Shown: piece by piece, positions 51,579 to 61,500 of the stretch | Layout: every line of letters begins with the position of its first letter | Numbering within the stretch: position 1 is the first letter of the stretch | Source: Hymenobacter ruricola | GTDB taxonomy: Bacteria > Bacteroidota > Bacteroidia > Cytophagales > Hymenobacteraceae | Direction of reading: 5' to 3' | Length of the DNA: 64,000 nt | Assembly (NCBI RefSeq): GCF_015694525.1 | Contig: NZ_JADQDM010000019.1 | Coordinates: 39,574 to 103,573, forward strand | Program-made: the position numbers and the translations under genes | The notes under the pieces: generated by a model | Seen by the model: the letters and a program-made list of their open reading frames with translations, nothing else | The model's database searches: none | Told to the model about the DNA's origin: nothing

Positions 51579-54380
51579 ATGGCATTATTCCGAACCTTAC
51601 TCGTGACCAGACGGCTTTTCCCTTACTTACTGGCAACCCTGGTGGTGCTGCTGAGCGGCTGCGCCGGGCCCGAAAAGCCGCGCCCGTACCGCATCGGCTT
51701 TTCGCAGTGCAGCACGCAGGGCATCTGGCGCCAGGCCGTGCTCGACGGCATGAAGCGCGAGCTCAGCTTCCACCCCGAAGTGGAGCTGCGCATGCTGGAC
51801 GCCAAGGACAACAGCCAGCGCCAGAGCCAGCAAATCCGGGAGCTGCTGCGCGGCGGCATCGACCTGCTCATCGTGTCGCCCTACGAGGCCGTGCCCGTGA
51901 CCCCGGCCGTGGAGGAGGCGTTCCGGAGCGGCGTGCCGGTGCTGCTGCTCGACCGGCGCATCACTTCGCAGCAATACACGGCCTACGTGGGCGGCGACAA
52001 CGAAGCCGTGGGCGAAACGGCGGCCCGCTACGCCGCCAGCCTGCTGCACGAGCGCGGCAACGTCCTCGAAATCCAGGGCGCGCTGAAGTCGTCGGCCACG
52101 GCGGGACGGCACCGGGGCTTTCGGCGGGCCTTGGCGGCGTTTCCGGGCTTGCACGTGGTGGCCGAGGTGATTGGCAACTGGAACATCACCACGATGAAGC
52201 CGGCGCTGAAAACCGCACTGCAGGCGCACCCAGAGGTATCGCTCGTGTTTGCCCACAACGACAACATGGCCCGCAGCGCCGCCGAAGTGCTCAACGAGCT
52301 GGGCCTTTCCAAGAAGGTGCGCCTCATCGGCGTCGATGGCCTGGCGCTGGATTTGGTGGAGCGCGGCGTGCTGAAGGCCTCGCTGCTGTACTCGCCGGCC
52401 GGCGAAGACGCCATTCGGATGGCGCTCAAAATCCTCAATCATCAGTCGTTTCCGCGCGAGAACAAGCTCAGCACGGTCGTCATCGACTCGACCAACGTGC
52501 TGATGATGATGCAGCAGCGCGAGAAAATTCTCACCCAGCAGAAGGACATCGAGCTGCAGCACGGCCTGCTGCAAACGCTGCAGGCCACCTACGCCAGCCA
52601 GCAAACCATTCTTTACGGCCTGCTGGCCACGCTGCTGGGGGCGCTGGCGCTGGGGGCGCTGGCCTGGCGCTCGGCCCGGCAGCTGGCGCTACGCAACGCC
52701 GAAAACGACCGCATTAACCGGCAGCTGACCATTCAGAACGAGGAAATCAGCTCGCAGCGCAACCAAATTCAGGCTCTGGCCGAACAGGCCCGCGCCGATA
52801 CCGAGGCCAAGCTGCGCTTTTTCACCAACTTTTCGCACGAGCTGCGCACGCCCCTCACGCTGATAATGGGGCCGGTGGAAGAGCTACTAACCAGCAGCGA
52901 CGACCTTTCCAACGCCCAGCGCCAGGACCTGAGCTTGGTGCGCCGCAACACCCAGCGGCTGCTGCAGCTGGTGAACCAACTGCTGGATTTTCGCAAGATT
53001 GAGGTGGGCAAAATGACCGTGCGCGCCACCGAAAGCGACCTGGTGGCCTTCGTGCAGGAGATAGTAGACGCCTTCGAGAAGCCCGCCCGCCTGCGCGGGG
53101 TGCGGCTGCACTTCCTGAGCGCCGAGCCGGAGCTGCGGGCGTGGTTCGACGCGAACTTGCTGGACAAGGTATTCCTCAACCTGTTGTCCAACGCCTTGAA
53201 GTTCACGCCCGAACAGGGACAAATTACCATCAGCCTGCAAGCCGGCAGCGACGGCCGCACCTGGCGCGTGAGCGTGGCAGATACCGGCCGCGGCATCAGC
53301 GCCCAGGACCGGGCGCACATTTTTGAGTGGTTTTACCAGGGCGAGCCGGGCGCCGAGGGCGCGGTGGCCAAGGGCTCGGGCATGGGCCTGGCGCTGGCGC
53401 ACGGGTTGGTGCGGCTGCACCAGGGGCAGCTCACGTTCAGCAGCCAGTTGGGCCAGGGCAGCACCTTCACCGTGGAAGTACCGCGCGAGCTGCCGGCAGA
53501 ATTGCGCGCCAGTGGCGCCAGCAGCACGCCGGCCATTTCGCTGGACGAGCCAGAGCCGGTGCCGGGCGATTTCGGAGCCGAAGTATCCCTGGCCGCGCCG
53601 GAAACGGGCGGCGACACGCTGGTGCTCGTGATTGAGGACAACGCCGAGGTGAACGAGTTCGTGGCCCGCAAGCTGCGCCACGATTTCCGGGTGCAAAGCG
53701 CCACCGACGGCCACCAGGGCCTGCGCCTGGCCACCGAGCTTATTCCGGACTTGATAGTGTGCGACGTGATGATGCCGGGCCTGAGCGGGCTGGAAGTGGT
53801 GGCCCAGTTGCGGGCCGACTGGCGCACCTCGCACATTCCGCTCATCCTGCTCACGGCCCGGCAGGCGCCCGAGCAGCAGCTCGAAGGCGTGCAGGCCGGC
53901 GCCGACTTGTACCTCACCAAGCCCTTCAACCCCGCCTTCCTGCTCGAAAGCGTGCGCACGCTGCTGGCCAACCGCGCCCGCCAGCGCGCCCACTTCCGCC
54001 GCGAGCTGAGCCTGGACACCGCCACGGTGGCGCCGGCCAACCCGGACCAGAAATTCCTGCACGACCTTACCGCCATCATCGAGGCCAACCTCACCAAAAC
54101 CGACCTGAGCGTGGAGGAAATTGCCCGGCACCTGGGCATTTCGCGCATGCAGCTCTACCGCAAGGTGAAGGCCGTGCTGGGCACGGGCGTCACCGATTTC
54201 ATCCAGAGCCTGCGCCTGACCAAGGCCCGCGAGCTGTTGCTGGACGAGCAGCGCACCATTGCCGACGTGGCCTACGAGCTGGGCTTCTCCTCCCCTTCTT
54301 ATTTCTCCACCAGCTTCCGGGCGCGCTACCAGCTTTCGCCTTCGGAGTTTCGGGCGCTGCACGTGTCGCCGGCGCTGTGA
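51579..54380 (+). CDS. Hybrid two-component system sensor/regulator (HTCS)
   Basis: About 933 residues from ATG 51579. N-terminal signal with a lipobox-like LLSGC (Cys28), then a periplasmic sugar-binding domain of the Peripla_BP_4 type (about 38-300), a transmembrane helix at about 345-365 and a coiled coil. The histidine kinase follows (FFTNFSHELRTPL with phospho-acceptor His420; ATPase N, G1 and G2 boxes), then a receiver domain with Asp729 in VCDVMMPGLSG and an AraC-type DNA-binding domain at about 850-930. It senses the sugar or oligosaccharide in the periplasm and activates the susCD operon. Most HTCS have a Reg_prop propeller; the LacI-like sensor here suggests a small sugar ligand. 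Confidence 0.92.
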   Translation: MALFRTLLVTRRLFPYLLATLVVLLSGCAGPEKPRPYRIGFSQCSTQGIWRQAVLDGMKRELSFHPEVELRMLDAKDNSQRQSQQIRELLRGGIDLLIVSPYEAVPVTPAVEEAFRSGVPVLLLDRRITSQQYTAYVGGDNEAVGETAARYAASLLHERGNVLEIQGALKSSATAGRHRGFRRALAAFPGLHVVAEVIGNWNITTMKPALKTALQAHPEVSLVFAHNDNMARSAAEVLNELGLSKKVRLIGVDGLALDLVERGVLKASLLYSPAGEDAIRMALKILNHQSFPRENKLSTVVIDSTNVLMMMQQREKILTQQKDIELQHGLLQTLQATYASQQTILYGLLATLLGALALGALAWRSARQLALRNAENDRINRQLTIQNEEISSQRNQIQALAEQARADTEAKLRFFTNFSHELRTPLTLIMGPVEELLTSSDDLSNAQRQDLSLVRRNTQRLLQLVNQLLDFRKIEVGKMTVRATESDLVAFVQEIVDAFEKPARLRGVRLHFLSAEPELRAWFDANLLDKVFLNLLSNALKFTPEQGQITISLQAGSDGRTWRVSVADTGRGISAQDRAHIFEWFYQGEPGAEGAVAKGSGMGLALAHGLVRLHQGQLTFSSQLGQGSTFTVEVPRELPAELRASGASSTPAISLDEPEPVPGDFGAEVSLAAPETGGDTLVLVIEDNAEVNEFVARKLRHDFRVQSATDGHQGLRLATELIPDLIVCDVMMPGLSGLEVVAQLRADWRTSHIPLILLTARQAPEQQLEGVQAGADLYLTKPFNPAFLLESVRTLLANRARQRAHFRRELSLDTATVAPANPDQKFLHDLTAIIEANLTKTDLSVEEIARHLGISRMQLYRKVKAVLGTGVTDFIQSLRLTKARELLLDEQRTIADVAYELGFSSPSYFSTSFRARYQLSPSEFRALHVSPAL

Positions 54381-54409
54381 AATAATATCGAAAGCCCTGT
54401 CCTAAAAGT

Positions 54410-54440
54410 AAAACCGCGTCTTGCAAAAGGCGCGGTTTTC
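54410..54440 (+). terminator. Terminator after the hybrid regulator gene
   Basis: AAAACCGCG (54410-54418) pairs with CGCGGTTTT (54431-54439), 12-nt loop, followed by TTTTC-TTGTTT. It lies 30 nt past the stop codon. Confidence 0.75.
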
Positions 54441-54635
54441 TTGTTTACAACACATTGATTTAAAGACAACTGAATAAAATATACAGAATGAACCAACGAT
54501 GAGATAATTGAGCAATGGGCTGGGAAATAGAAGAAAGATTTTTGTGTGAGTTGCCTGCCACATCAATGGCCTTGGGCAAACTGCGCCGGGCGGTTTCGGC
54601 GCCTGATTTTCTTCTTCCTTTTCCCACCCAGCCTC

Positions 54636-55658
54636 ATGAGTTTTGTCAACCTAAAGCAGCTGGCCGGCGAGCTTGGCCTGGCCTCGTCCACGGTGTCGCG
54701 GGCCATGCGCGACAGCTACGAAATCAGCACCGCCACCCGCGAACGGGTGAAATCGGTGGCCCGGCAACTCAACTACCAGCCCAACCCCTACGCCAGCTGC
54801 CTGCGCAACAACGTGACCAAAACCATTGGCGTGATTCTGCCGCAGCTCGACAACCACTTCTTTTCCCTGGCCATCAACGGCATCGAGGAAGTGGCGCAGC
54901 AGAATGGCTACCACGTCCTCATCTACCTCACCCACGACAGCGGCGAGCAGGAAAAAGCCGTGTCCAAATACCTCACCAGCGGCCGCGTCGATGGCATCTT
55001 GCTGGCCCTGGCCAGCGGCACGCGCGGCATCGGCCACCTCGAAAAGCTCAAGCTGCTGGGCGTGCCCATCGTGCAGTTCGACCGCGTGAACGAGACGCTA
55101 CGCACGGCCACCGTCACCACCGACGACTACGCCAGCGGCTACCAAGCCACCGAGCACCTGCTGCGGGCCGGCTGCCGCAAAGTGGCCCACCTGCTGGTGT
55201 CGGAAAGCCTGTCCATCAGCAGCCGGCGCCTGCAGGGCTACCGCGCCGCTCTGGCCGCGCACCACGTGCCGTTCGATGCCGACCTGGTGCTGACCGGCAC
55301 GGCCTCCAACGACGAAAACCTGCGCCGCATCGCGCGCCTGCTCACGCAGCGGCCCGACATTGACGGCATCTTCGCCTCCGTCGAGCGCCTGGCCCTGAGC
55401 AGCTACCAGGCCTGCCAGCAGCTGGGCATCGCCATTCCGGACGCCATCAAAATCATCGGCTTTTCCAACATGGAAACCGCGACGCTGCTGGCCCCCGCCC
55501 TCACCACCATCACCCAGCCGGCCTACGCCATTGGCAAAGAGGCGGCCCGCATCCTGTTCCAGGCCATCACCAAGCACAAACCCGTACTGCCGGCCCAAAG
55601 CCTGGAATTGAAGTCGGAGCTGATTGCGCGGGCCTCCACGGCCTGCGCCGCCCGCTAG
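54636..55658 (+). CDS. LacI-family transcriptional regulator
   Basis: 340 residues from ATG 54636. N-terminal helix-turn-helix (about 3-50, LKQLAGELGLASSTVSRAMR) with hinge ARQLNYQPNPYASCLRNN, then a periplasmic-binding-type ligand domain (TIGVILPQLDNHFFS, FDRVNETLRTATVTTDDYAS, IIGFSNMETATLLAPALTTI). It would bind palindromic operators with a central CG. Two matching operators lie in the adjacent polysaccharide locus. Its ligand is probably a breakdown product of the polysaccharide. The frame from 54546 adds 30 residues before the HTH and is rejected. Confidence 0.92.
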   Translation: MSFVNLKQLAGELGLASSTVSRAMRDSYEISTATRERVKSVARQLNYQPNPYASCLRNNVTKTIGVILPQLDNHFFSLAINGIEEVAQQNGYHVLIYLTHDSGEQEKAVSKYLTSGRVDGILLALASGTRGIGHLEKLKLLGVPIVQFDRVNETLRTATVTTDDYASGYQATEHLLRAGCRKVAHLLVSESLSISSRRLQGYRAALAAHHVPFDADLVLTGTASNDENLRRIARLLTQRPDIDGIFASVERLALSSYQACQQLGIAIPDAIKIIGFSNMETATLLAPALTTITQPAYAIGKEAARILFQAITKHKPVLPAQSLELKSELIARASTACAAR

Positions 55659-55669
55659 CCGCCGAGACG

Positions 55670-55725
55670 CCCAAAACCTAAAAAGCCGCCTGAACGCTTG
55701 TCCAGGCGGCTTTTTAGGTTTTGGG
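55670..55725. terminator. Perfect bidirectional terminator between the LacI and DRHyd-TPR-S genes
   Basis: 23-nt perfect stem (55670-55692 with 55703-55725), 10-nt loop, with internal A5/T5 and outer A4/T4 tracts. It serves the plus-strand LacI gene (stop 55658) and the minus-strand DRHyd-TPR-S gene (stop 55734). It marks the boundary between the polysaccharide locus and the putative conflict island. Confidence 0.93.
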
Positions 55726-55733
55726 CTGAGGAT

Positions 55734-57197
55734 TTATGCCGGCTGCCCGGTAGCCGGCGCGGCAATGAACCGCAAGGGGTTGGTGGCCAGCACGGCCCGC
55801 AGCTTGGCCAGCTGCTCTTCGGTGGAGGTCTTCATCCAGCCGTCCGGGGCCAGGCCGTAGGCTTCCTGCAAGATGGCATTGGCCTGTTCTTCCTGGCCCA
55901 GGCCCGCGTAGGCCTCGCCCCGGGTGGCCAGCACCCAGTAGCGCTTGGCCGCGCCTTTGTACTGGTCGTCCGCTGGTTGTCCGGCTTCGTCAGGAGTGTC
56001 GGCCGGATGCCTCGTCAGCCACTGCTCGCAGATGGCGATGACTTCCTTGCGCACGCGCTGGGCCAGCACGTAGTCGGCAATGGCCTCGGCGGGACTGGCG
56101 GCTTCGGCGGCGCGGGCGTTCAGCAGAAAAGCGAAGTTGATGCCGTTGTAGTAGTCGTTGCGCAGGTAATAGCCGCGCTCGTACGCCCGAATGGCCTCGT
56201 CCAGAAACTGGGGCGCCGCAGCCCCGCCTGTGGCTTTGGCCAGCTCCCACAGCCGCTTGTGGACGCTGCCCCACATGCCCAGGGTTTCGGTGTTGTGGGT
56301 GGTGGCGGGGTCCAGGGGCTTCAGCACGTCGCGGGCGGCCAGCAGGGCGGCTTCTTCGGTGGGCAGCTTGCTTTTGTAGGTGGCCAGCGCCAGGCGCTGC
56401 AACAGGTAGGGGTCTTCGGGCGCGTCCGGGGCCAGCACTTCGGCATCGGCTTGCTTCATCTTTTGCCGCCCCTGGGCCTGCATGCTGCGAATGACTTCGA
56501 GCAGGGTTTTTACTTGCAGCCAGTTGCCCTGCTTTTGGGCATCGTCTACCTGGGCCATCAGCATGCTGTGGGTGGCGGCGGTGGCGTCGGGGGCGGCGGT
56601 GGCGGGCAGGGCGTCTTCGGCCACGGGGGTGGCGCTCTGCACGGCGGCCTGCAGCTCCTTGAGGGCGGGCGGCGTCAGGCCTTGCAGAAACGTGTAGACG
56701 GGGCTGTCCTGGTCGGTCGGGGTTTTGGCCAGAATCTGCTGAATGGCATCGGTCAGCAGCTTTTGGAAGCGCCGGGCTTCGCTGCTGCCAATGTCTTCGC
56801 CCAGGTGGTGGTACTGGCGCACGGCCACGTGGTTCACGTCGAAGGGAAAGGTTTTGATGCCGTCTTCGGCCACGATGATGGTGGTGGACGGACGCAGAGC
56901 GTGGCGCACGCCCAGCTCGTAGAAGGCATTTTTGTTGGACGTGGACAGGTCGGCCACCACCACGTCGGCGTTCAGCAGCCACTGGTACATGGGCACGTCA
57001 ATCATGCCCGAATGCACGATTTCATCGGCGCGGATGCAGCGCAGGCCGGCGGCTTCCACGGCCGGCTTTATCATGTTTTGGTACGACATGTCCAAGTCCA
57101 GGGTGCGCCCGGTTTCGAAGTCGATTTTTTTGCCGAAGCCCATCACCACGAAGCACGTGCGTTGGGTGGGGGTGGTAGCGGTAGGGGTTGGTTCCAT
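55734..57197 (-). CDS. DRHyd-TPR-S (TRAFs-binding-like) protein
   Basis: 487 residues, cytoplasmic. Residues about 14-155 form a Rossmannoid domain of the deoxyribohydrolase/nucleoside deoxyribosyltransferase superfamily: CFVVMGFGKK, then VVVADLSTSNKNAFYELG, with Asp83 and Glu94 at the positions expected of catalytic residues. Residues about 215-475 match the TPR-S or TRAFs-binding-like domain (DPYLLQRLALATYKSKLP, TETLGMWGSVHKRLWELA, AYERGYYLRNDYYNGINFAF), related to the central domain of eukaryotic ASK/MAP3K kinases. From comparative work on conflict systems I recall both domains being linked to nucleotide-derived signals. Last gene of the minus-strand run, with a 48-nt gap from the patatin gene. 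Confidence 0.8.
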   Translation of the reverse strand: MEPTPTATTPTQRTCFVVMGFGKKIDFETGRTLDLDMSYQNMIKPAVEAAGLRCIRADEIVHSGMIDVPMYQWLLNADVVVADLSTSNKNAFYELGVRHALRPSTTIIVAEDGIKTFPFDVNHVAVRQYHHLGEDIGSSEARRFQKLLTDAIQQILAKTPTDQDSPVYTFLQGLTPPALKELQAAVQSATPVAEDALPATAAPDATAATHSMLMAQVDDAQKQGNWLQVKTLLEVIRSMQAQGRQKMKQADAEVLAPDAPEDPYLLQRLALATYKSKLPTEEAALLAARDVLKPLDPATTHNTETLGMWGSVHKRLWELAKATGGAAAPQFLDEAIRAYERGYYLRNDYYNGINFAFLLNARAAEAASPAEAIADYVLAQRVRKEVIAICEQWLTRHPADTPDEAGQPADDQYKGAAKRYWVLATRGEAYAGLGQEEQANAILQEAYGLAPDGWMKTSTEEQLAKLRAVLATNPLRFIAAPATGQPA

Positions 57198-57245
57198 ATT
57201 GTTGCAGGCAGAAACGGTTATGATGAATGGAAATAAACCGGGGCG

Positions 57246-58385
57246 TTACGCCGGCAGAAACGCTTTGAAGTGAGTTAAATCGACTTCCTTGGCCACGGCC
57301 CGGCCCACCTCCTGCAGTTGGGCGATGTACTCGACGGAATCCATCTGTTGCACGTTTTCGGGCTTGATGTGAGGCAAGAGCAGCTTGTTGAGGCCGGCGC
57401 GCGAGAGGTCGGCGTTGTAGCGCAGGTAGGTGAAGTGCTTGCCGGGCAGCGAGCCCGGCCCGATGTCGCCCTTCAGGTCCATCACCTCGCTGTCGAGCTC
57501 GCCGCCGTGCAGGCAGCGGCCAAACACGCGGCAGAGCATGTCCTGCTCGTTGGAAGCGGCGTACATCAGGGCCGAGGGGATGGAACTGGCGTTGTAGAGC
57601 AGGTTCATCTCGTTGGGGCTCAGCTCGGCGTTGGCGTTGGCCGCGGCCCCCGTGCCGATGGACACCAGCAGCATCTGGTCTTCGCCGGTGGGCCACTCCA
57701 GCTTGTAGGGCTTGAGCGTGGCCATGAGGAAAAGCTGAAACGCGGGGTTGTTGTACATCGTCACGCCCCCGTCCACAAACACAAACTCCTCCTCGCCCAC
57801 CGTCACCACTTCGGGCGGAAAGTAGGTGGGCGCGGCCGTGCTGGCCCGCACCAGCTGCCAGAGCGGCACGTGCAGGTTGCAGTTGGTTTGGGTGATGTCG
57901 TTGTACTTCGCCGCCGGGTTGTTGCTCAGCGGCCAGGCCGAGTCGGTGGTGGCGTTGCGCAGAATCAGCAGCAGGTAGGTGCGCAGGGCCTGGCTGCCCA
58001 GCTTGGCCTCGTCTTCGCCGCTGCGCTGCCGGATGACTTCCCTGAGCTTTTCGGCCAGCTGCTCGTCGTTGTACTTGGTGCGGAAGCGCTTCAGCAGGCT
58101 GGCCTTGTCGAACATGGCCGGGCCGCTGTCCAGGTAGAACTTGCGGATGTCGGCCACGCGCATGCCCAGGCTCAGGCAGGTGGCGATGATGGCCCCGGTG
58201 CTGGTACCGGCCACATAGTCGAAGTAATCGGCGAGCACAAATTCCGGCCCGGCCCCGAGGCGCTCCTGCAACTGGCGCTCCAGCTCGGCCAGTATTTCCA
58301 GGGTGATGGTGCCCCGGATGCCGCCGCCGTCGAGGGCCAGGAGCTTGCGGGGGCCGGGTTTCGCGTTTTTGTCTTGAATGGCCAT
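57246..58385 (-). CDS. Patatin-like phospholipase, CapV-like
   Basis: 379 residues, no signal peptide, so cytoplasmic. Catalytic elements complete: DGGGIRG oxyanion loop at 19-25, Ser62 in GTSTG, Asp205 in VDGGVTMYNNP. The compact layout and the sequence around RNATTDSAWPLSNNPAAKYND resemble the CapV group of patatin effectors that degrade inner-membrane phospholipids in anti-phage systems, though housekeeping members exist. It differs strongly from the barrel-linked patatin at 6977. Lies between the nSTAND1 and DRHyd-TPR-S genes on the same strand; an AT-rich 139-nt gap upstream may hold a promoter of its own. Confidence 0.88.
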   Translation of the reverse strand: MAIQDKNAKPGPRKLLALDGGGIRGTITLEILAELERQLQERLGAGPEFVLADYFDYVAGTSTGAIIATCLSLGMRVADIRKFYLDSGPAMFDKASLLKRFRTKYNDEQLAEKLREVIRQRSGEDEAKLGSQALRTYLLLILRNATTDSAWPLSNNPAAKYNDITQTNCNLHVPLWQLVRASTAAPTYFPPEVVTVGEEEFVFVDGGVTMYNNPAFQLFLMATLKPYKLEWPTGEDQMLLVSIGTGAAANANAELSPNEMNLLYNASSIPSALMYAASNEQDMLCRVFGRCLHGGELDSEVMDLKGDIGPGSLPGKHFTYLRYNADLSRAGLNKLLLPHIKPENVQQMDSVEYIAQLQEVGRAVAKEVDLTHFKAFLPA

Positions 58386-58524
58386 GAAATTAATTAAGAA
58401 TTAAAAAGTGAAACTATCTGAATATTATCACACTTTTTTAAGGCAAAGCAGTGCTTTAATTGAGGCTTCATTTAAATATGATGAACTGCAAGTGCATTAA
58501 TCATAAAATATTAATTGCACTACC
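58386..58524. other. AT-rich gap between the nSTAND1 and patatin genes
   Basis: 139 nt, very AT-rich. AGTGCATTAAT (58491-58501) pairs with ATTAATTGCACT (58510-58521) with one bulged base, making a weak hairpin just past the nSTAND1 stop codon. On the minus strand TAGTTTCA near 58410 is only a poor match to the -7 box. Confidence 0.5.
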
Positions 58525-61500
58525 TCAATCGCCAAAGCTGAAATAATCAGCTGGCAAAGTCAGTCCTTCTTCGTCGTATTCGTACCAACCATTGCCCGGT
58601 GCTTTGGTCACTAAATGAGCATAACCGAGCAAGGCTTGATTAATAAACATAAACCGGGTAAACCCTAATGCAAAAGGCGAATTAGTTATTTCCTCGTTGG
58701 CTTTGTACACGTCATCAGCCAAGCCATCTGCCTTGAATGGAGCATTCAGGCCAATGGTTAAGGGCACCTTATTCAGCCGGTAAGTCAAAGAGTGGGCAAC
58801 GAGTGGAATGGTATCCAGCTGGCTTTTATCGACGAACGGGCGCCAGAAACAGACTGCCAGAATGCTGGCCGAAGGAAAAATAACCCCGTCTTCCTCGGCT
58901 TCCGATGTCACTACCCCGGCATTTGTTTTTGAAAGATACTCAGCCAGAAAATTATCCAACACCGGATGCGCGTACTGACTATTGGTTAACATAGCCTGCT
59001 CACTTATCTTAATTTTATGCTCATAATTCATTTGCGGCAGCGTATAGGACGTGGTAGCTATAATGGAATCGGCCATGGCGAAAGCGGCGACAATATTTCC
59101 ACCACGCGCAACTTCAAGCGCATATTCGTGCAAGGCGTTGTCCATTGCCACGCGGTAATGAGCGCCATAAAAGCCACCGGAACTGCTCTCAATTTTTAGC
59201 AACTGCCGATTCAGGTTCAGCAGCTTATTGGCAACGCTTTTTGCCGAGTCGCTGCCCCTTGATTCCCGCTTCTGCCGAATTGCTTCCTCTATTGTAAGCA
59301 GCAACAAATTGCGCTGCTCGCGAAAAGCATTTCCGCGTACGTGCGTTTTTGCAATGGCCCTTATCAAAACCAAATTCGGGTAAGGCATTCGGGCTTCCGC
59401 AAAGGCCGTGCTATCCAGCAGTTTCACCGCCTGCCAATCCGGGTTTTCCTGCTTTGCCTGGTATTCGAGCTCGTATTGAAAAAAAGCATCGAACGAACAG
59501 GTGTAGTGTGCTACAAGCGCCAGGTTTTCAAGCGCCCACACTTCGGGCCGAGACGATGACTGCAGGAAAGTAGTCGCGCTCTGCACGTCGTCACCTAGCT
59601 GGGTAGTGCCGACCTTGCTGCCAATCCTAGGCTCGGCTAATCTCTTTTTGGCTGCGTTGCGTGGCTGCGAAGCCTTCGTGTTTCCACTTAAGCGGCTAGC
59701 CTGATTGGCGGGTGCGCCACCGCGCAGGCGCTGCTGCAGGGCCTGCAGGGAGCGGGTGAACTGCGCAAAGTATTGCTCCGATTCGGCAGGAATCTGCTTG
59801 ATTTCTTTCAGGTAGATGCCGTAGGTTTTTGCCCAAAAAGCATCCAGAAATAATTTATTGCAGTCGACGGTATATTGATTTGCAGTAGCAGCGGGCGTGG
59901 GCCGGCCGGGCTTTGTGCTCCCGGCAAACATCGTTTCCGCGTTGGCAATTGTGGCATTAGCCCCTTGCAAGGCCGCCCAGGCTTTATCGCGGGCCTGCTC
60001 CGTGAGGGAGAAACTGACGCGGTCTGCGTTCAGCCGCTCCAGGCTGACGCCCCCCATCCGCGCGGGCTGCCCTCCCCACGACAAGAAGATGCGAGAGTTC
60101 GGCGATATCTGGGAGGTCGCGTCCTGGCCTGCGTCAAATACGGCGGGCAATGGCTTTACGCTGAGCAAGCTGTACACGGCGGCGGCATACATCTCGTTGA
60201 AGGCGAGCCCGCTGGCTTGCGCACACTTCGCCAGCAGCCCATGCGTGGAGTTGGCGTCCAGCAGCTCATACTTTATTAGGTACGGGACCAGGGCCAGGCA
60301 GCTGTTGGTCTTTGCACTGTCGCGGAAAGTGTATTCGTCAGCGCTCGAAGGATAGGCTCTGTAAATTGCTGGCACGCCTTCTTGCGCGCGCAACGTGTCG
60401 AGGCACTGCAGCACTTTGGCTTGATTGCCGAGCGCCGCAAAGGCCATGGCCACGGTCAGGTAGCCGCCGCCGTAGGGAATAAATTTTGTGTGGTTTTCAG
60501 AAATCTGGGTATACAAACCAAGGTCCGACGGAAAGAACCGGTTGAATTGCCGGGCGCTGGTCGTGTCGAGGGGGCTCAACCCGTTCAGAAACTGAAGCTC
60601 AGTGGCACTGTCGTGGCCCTGGCCCAGCAGCACGCGCAGGCAGAAGCCGAACGCCACCGGGCTGGGCGCCGTGCCGGTCCTGGTTTCGATTTCCCACTTG
60701 GCGTAGCCGCGCATTTTCTGCAGCAGCGCCGCCCGGCTGCGCTCCAGCTTTTTCCGCACGGCCCGGTGCTCGGCCGAGTCCGGGCGAATGCTGACCTGGC
60801 ATTGCGTGTCGCAGGCCAGGTAGTAGGACAGTGCCATGACGGTGCGCCCGGTCAGCACGGCCAGGCGCCGCTGCCGCTCGGTAGGTGCGGCGCTGGCGTT
60901 GCCGGGCGGCCGGGCAATGTCGCCGGCCTGGCCAAGCCGCAGCAGCAAGTCGTCCAGCACCGGCGAAATAAGGGGATTCTCCTTTTCCACCCGGTCATAC
61001 TTCATGTTGTCGACCAAGGCGTACATGCTGAGTTCCGCATCCAAGGCCAGCGTGTCGTCCTTCAGCACGGAAAGCATGTTGGCAAAGGAGTAGTCGTCGG
61101 CCCTTCGCGTGCTGAACAGCGGGAGGTACACCTCGCTTCGGAGCCGGTCAGCATTCAGAATAAACCGGGCAATGTCTTTTGCTGGCAGCACCGCGGCCGA
61201 GCTTTGCAATGCCTTGGTTGCCTGGTCCACGAGCAGGGTGGCACTGGCGGAGTCTTTTCGGGTTTTGGCGCTTTCCAGCAGGCCGTTGCCTCGCTTCAGG
61301 AGGGAGTCGGCACGGTCTCTTTCCTCGGCCATGTGCCTCATCTGCTGGGCATAGTCTGAGAGCGTTGCCCGGCCACCCTCCACTAGCGCACCCGCCACGT
61401 AGTCGCTTTGCATTTTGCGTTGCTTCCACCACCAAATGCTGCCTCCCAGCAGCACAAGCGGCAGCAGAATGGCGGCGGTGAGCCGCCACACACCATAGCG

